Source of the DNA: Algoriphagus sp.
Lineage (GTDB): Bacteria > Bacteroidota > Bacteroidia > Cytophagales > Cyclobacteriaceae
Assembly: GCA_021298245.1 (NCBI GenBank)
Contig: JAJTDZ010000030.1
Location: 1 to 45,324 of the forward strand
Reading direction: 5' to 3'
Length of the DNA: 45,324 nucleotides
The notes under the pieces were generated by a model, which was not told the origin of the DNA, did no database searches, and saw only the letters and a program-made list of their open reading frames with translations. The position numbers and the translations under genes are program-made. The stretch's first letter is position 1. Every line of letters starts with the position of its first letter. Shown piece after piece: positions 44,584 to 45,324 of the stretch.

Positions 44584-45324
44584 CGGATCGAGTAAGACCG
44601 ATTGGAGAATATTACATAAAGATGGGCAGGTTAGCCACTACCGAGGGATAGGGTTTAATCCCTATTACATGAGTCCAGAAGAGATGGCCCAGCAGTTGAG
44701 ACAGGATTTTCTGCTAGCCCATGCCCAAGAAATTCAACAAATTTTTTACTATGGAGCAGGATGTGCTGCGCCAGAGCGACAAAAAGACGTGGCTTCGGCC
44801 TTGAGAAGTATTTTTGAAAAGGCTAGCATACAGGTGAATCATGACCTACTTGCTGCTGCCAAAGCGACTTGTGGGAAGGAGGCTGGAATAGCGTGTATCT
44901 TAGGCACAGGATCAAATAGCTGTGACTACGATGGGCAAGTCATCCTTCGGTCTCGTCCAGCTCCAGGGTATATCCTTGGAGATGAGGGTGGGGGATGCGA
45001 TGTAGGAAGGCAGTTTCTTCAAGATTTTATTCATGAAGAAATGCCAGATTACCTACGCAAGATGGCCATTGATCGATTTCAACTCAGTCAAAATGGAATT
45101 CAAGACCAGGTCTATCGTCAACCGTATCCCAATCGTTACATGGCAAGCTTTTGTAGGTTTATTACTGAGAATAAATCGGATCCCTATTGCTTTGCCTTGT
45201 TTTACAATTCCTTTCAGCGGTTTTTTGCCAAACACGTATGCAAATACCCAGCTTACCAAAAAAAGACGACGCACTTTGTGGGTTCCATCGCTTATTACAA
45301 TGAGGATATGTTGCGTAAAGCAGC
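44564..45324 (+). CDS. BadF/BcrA-type ATPase, probable N-acetylglucosamine kinase-like (3' end outside window)
   Basis: The ATG at 44564 opens a frame that stays open to the window edge (253 codons and part of the next). The N-terminus is MILLADSGSSKTDW, the phosphate-1 loop of the ASKHA/BadF-BcrA superfamily, followed by CILGTGSNSCDYDG and GYILGDEGGGCDVGR, the phosphate-2 and hinge regions. Bacteroidota proteins of this type are generally assigned as N-acetylglucosamine or related amino-sugar kinases. The substrate cannot be confirmed. It overlaps the cytochrome b5 gene by 20 bases, so the three 3'-most genes form a tightly coupled unit. Confidence 0.88.
   Translation, partial: MILLADSGSSKTDWRILHKDGQVSHYRGIGFNPYYMSPEEMAQQLRQDFLLAHAQEIQQIFYYGAGCAAPERQKDVASALRSIFEKASIQVNHDLLAAAKATCGKEAGIACILGTGSNSCDYDGQVILRSRPAPGYILGDEGGGCDVGRQFLQDFIHEEMPDYLRKMAIDRFQLSQNGIQDQVYRQPYPNRYMASFCRFITENKSDPYCFALFYNSFQRFFAKHVCKYPAYQKKTTHFVGSIAYYNEDMLRKA

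Noticed and set aside
1..45324. CRISPR arrays, insertion sequences, phage genes
   Set aside because: I found no regularly spaced repeats, transposase or integrase reading frames, or target-site duplications in the window.

Overview
The window is a Bacteroidota chromosome segment. Gene content and protein style suggest the Cytophagales, probably Cyclobacteriaceae (an Algoriphagus- or Belliella-like organism); this is inferred from recall, not from a database search. Supporting signs are promoters of the Bacteroidota type (TTTG, about 20 nt, TAnnTTTG), a TonB receptor of the Oar-like style, Rho with a long N-terminal insert, Na+-NQR subunit F, and the mreB-mreC-mreD-mrdA-rodA operon. I see no phage, insertion sequence, integrase or CRISPR array. 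Most of the window is core chromosome.

Layout. 1-1824: 3' end of a TonB-dependent receptor. 2052-8344: an operon of an alpha/beta hydrolase and a tripartite RND efflux pump (adaptor, inner-membrane pump, TolC-like channel). 8461-9852: MltF-like lytic transglycosylase. 9854-11739 (minus): RidA-family protein and GntP permease. 11902-14911: a secreted protein of unknown role, divergent from a DUF4105 membrane protein. 14972-16841: uvrB, broken by an internal out-of-frame deletion. 16864-19488: an AlbA_2/Schlafen-type protein, a PLP enzyme of the ACC deaminase/D-cysteine desulfhydrase family, and an RluD-type pseudouridine synthase. 19489-20427: no protein gene, but two oversized tRNA-like RNAs, each with its own promoter box and terminator. 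20428-24031 (minus): rho behind a structured leader, then recO, tdk and a 2Fe-2S ferredoxin. 24059-25162: an unknown acidic protein. 25232-30695 (minus): rod-shape operon. 31009-35526: rimP-nusA-infB. 35590-39005: two small unknown proteins, then an outer-membrane barrel coupled to a vanadium-haloperoxidase/PAP2-fold lipoprotein. 38919-40625 (minus): CstA. 40830-43100: accD, then nqrF. 43184-45324: a translationally coupled trio (arginase-fold protein, small cytochrome b5, BadF/BcrA-type kinase running off the edge).

The best candidate for something undescribed is the RNA pair at 19755-19874 and 20232-20372. Each has a tRNA-like acceptor stem, a D-arm with the GG pair, and a canonical T-arm. 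One has a 5-bp hairpin with a 4-nt loop where the anticodon arm should be; the other has a poor anticodon loop. Both carry a giant variable region of about 55 and 72 nt that folds into its own stems. They look built on a tRNA scaffold but not to decode. Other points worth a second look are the disrupted uvrB, an AccD with no zinc-ribbon cysteines, an arginase-fold protein with substituted metal ligands, and a closed-stem structure in the rho leader.
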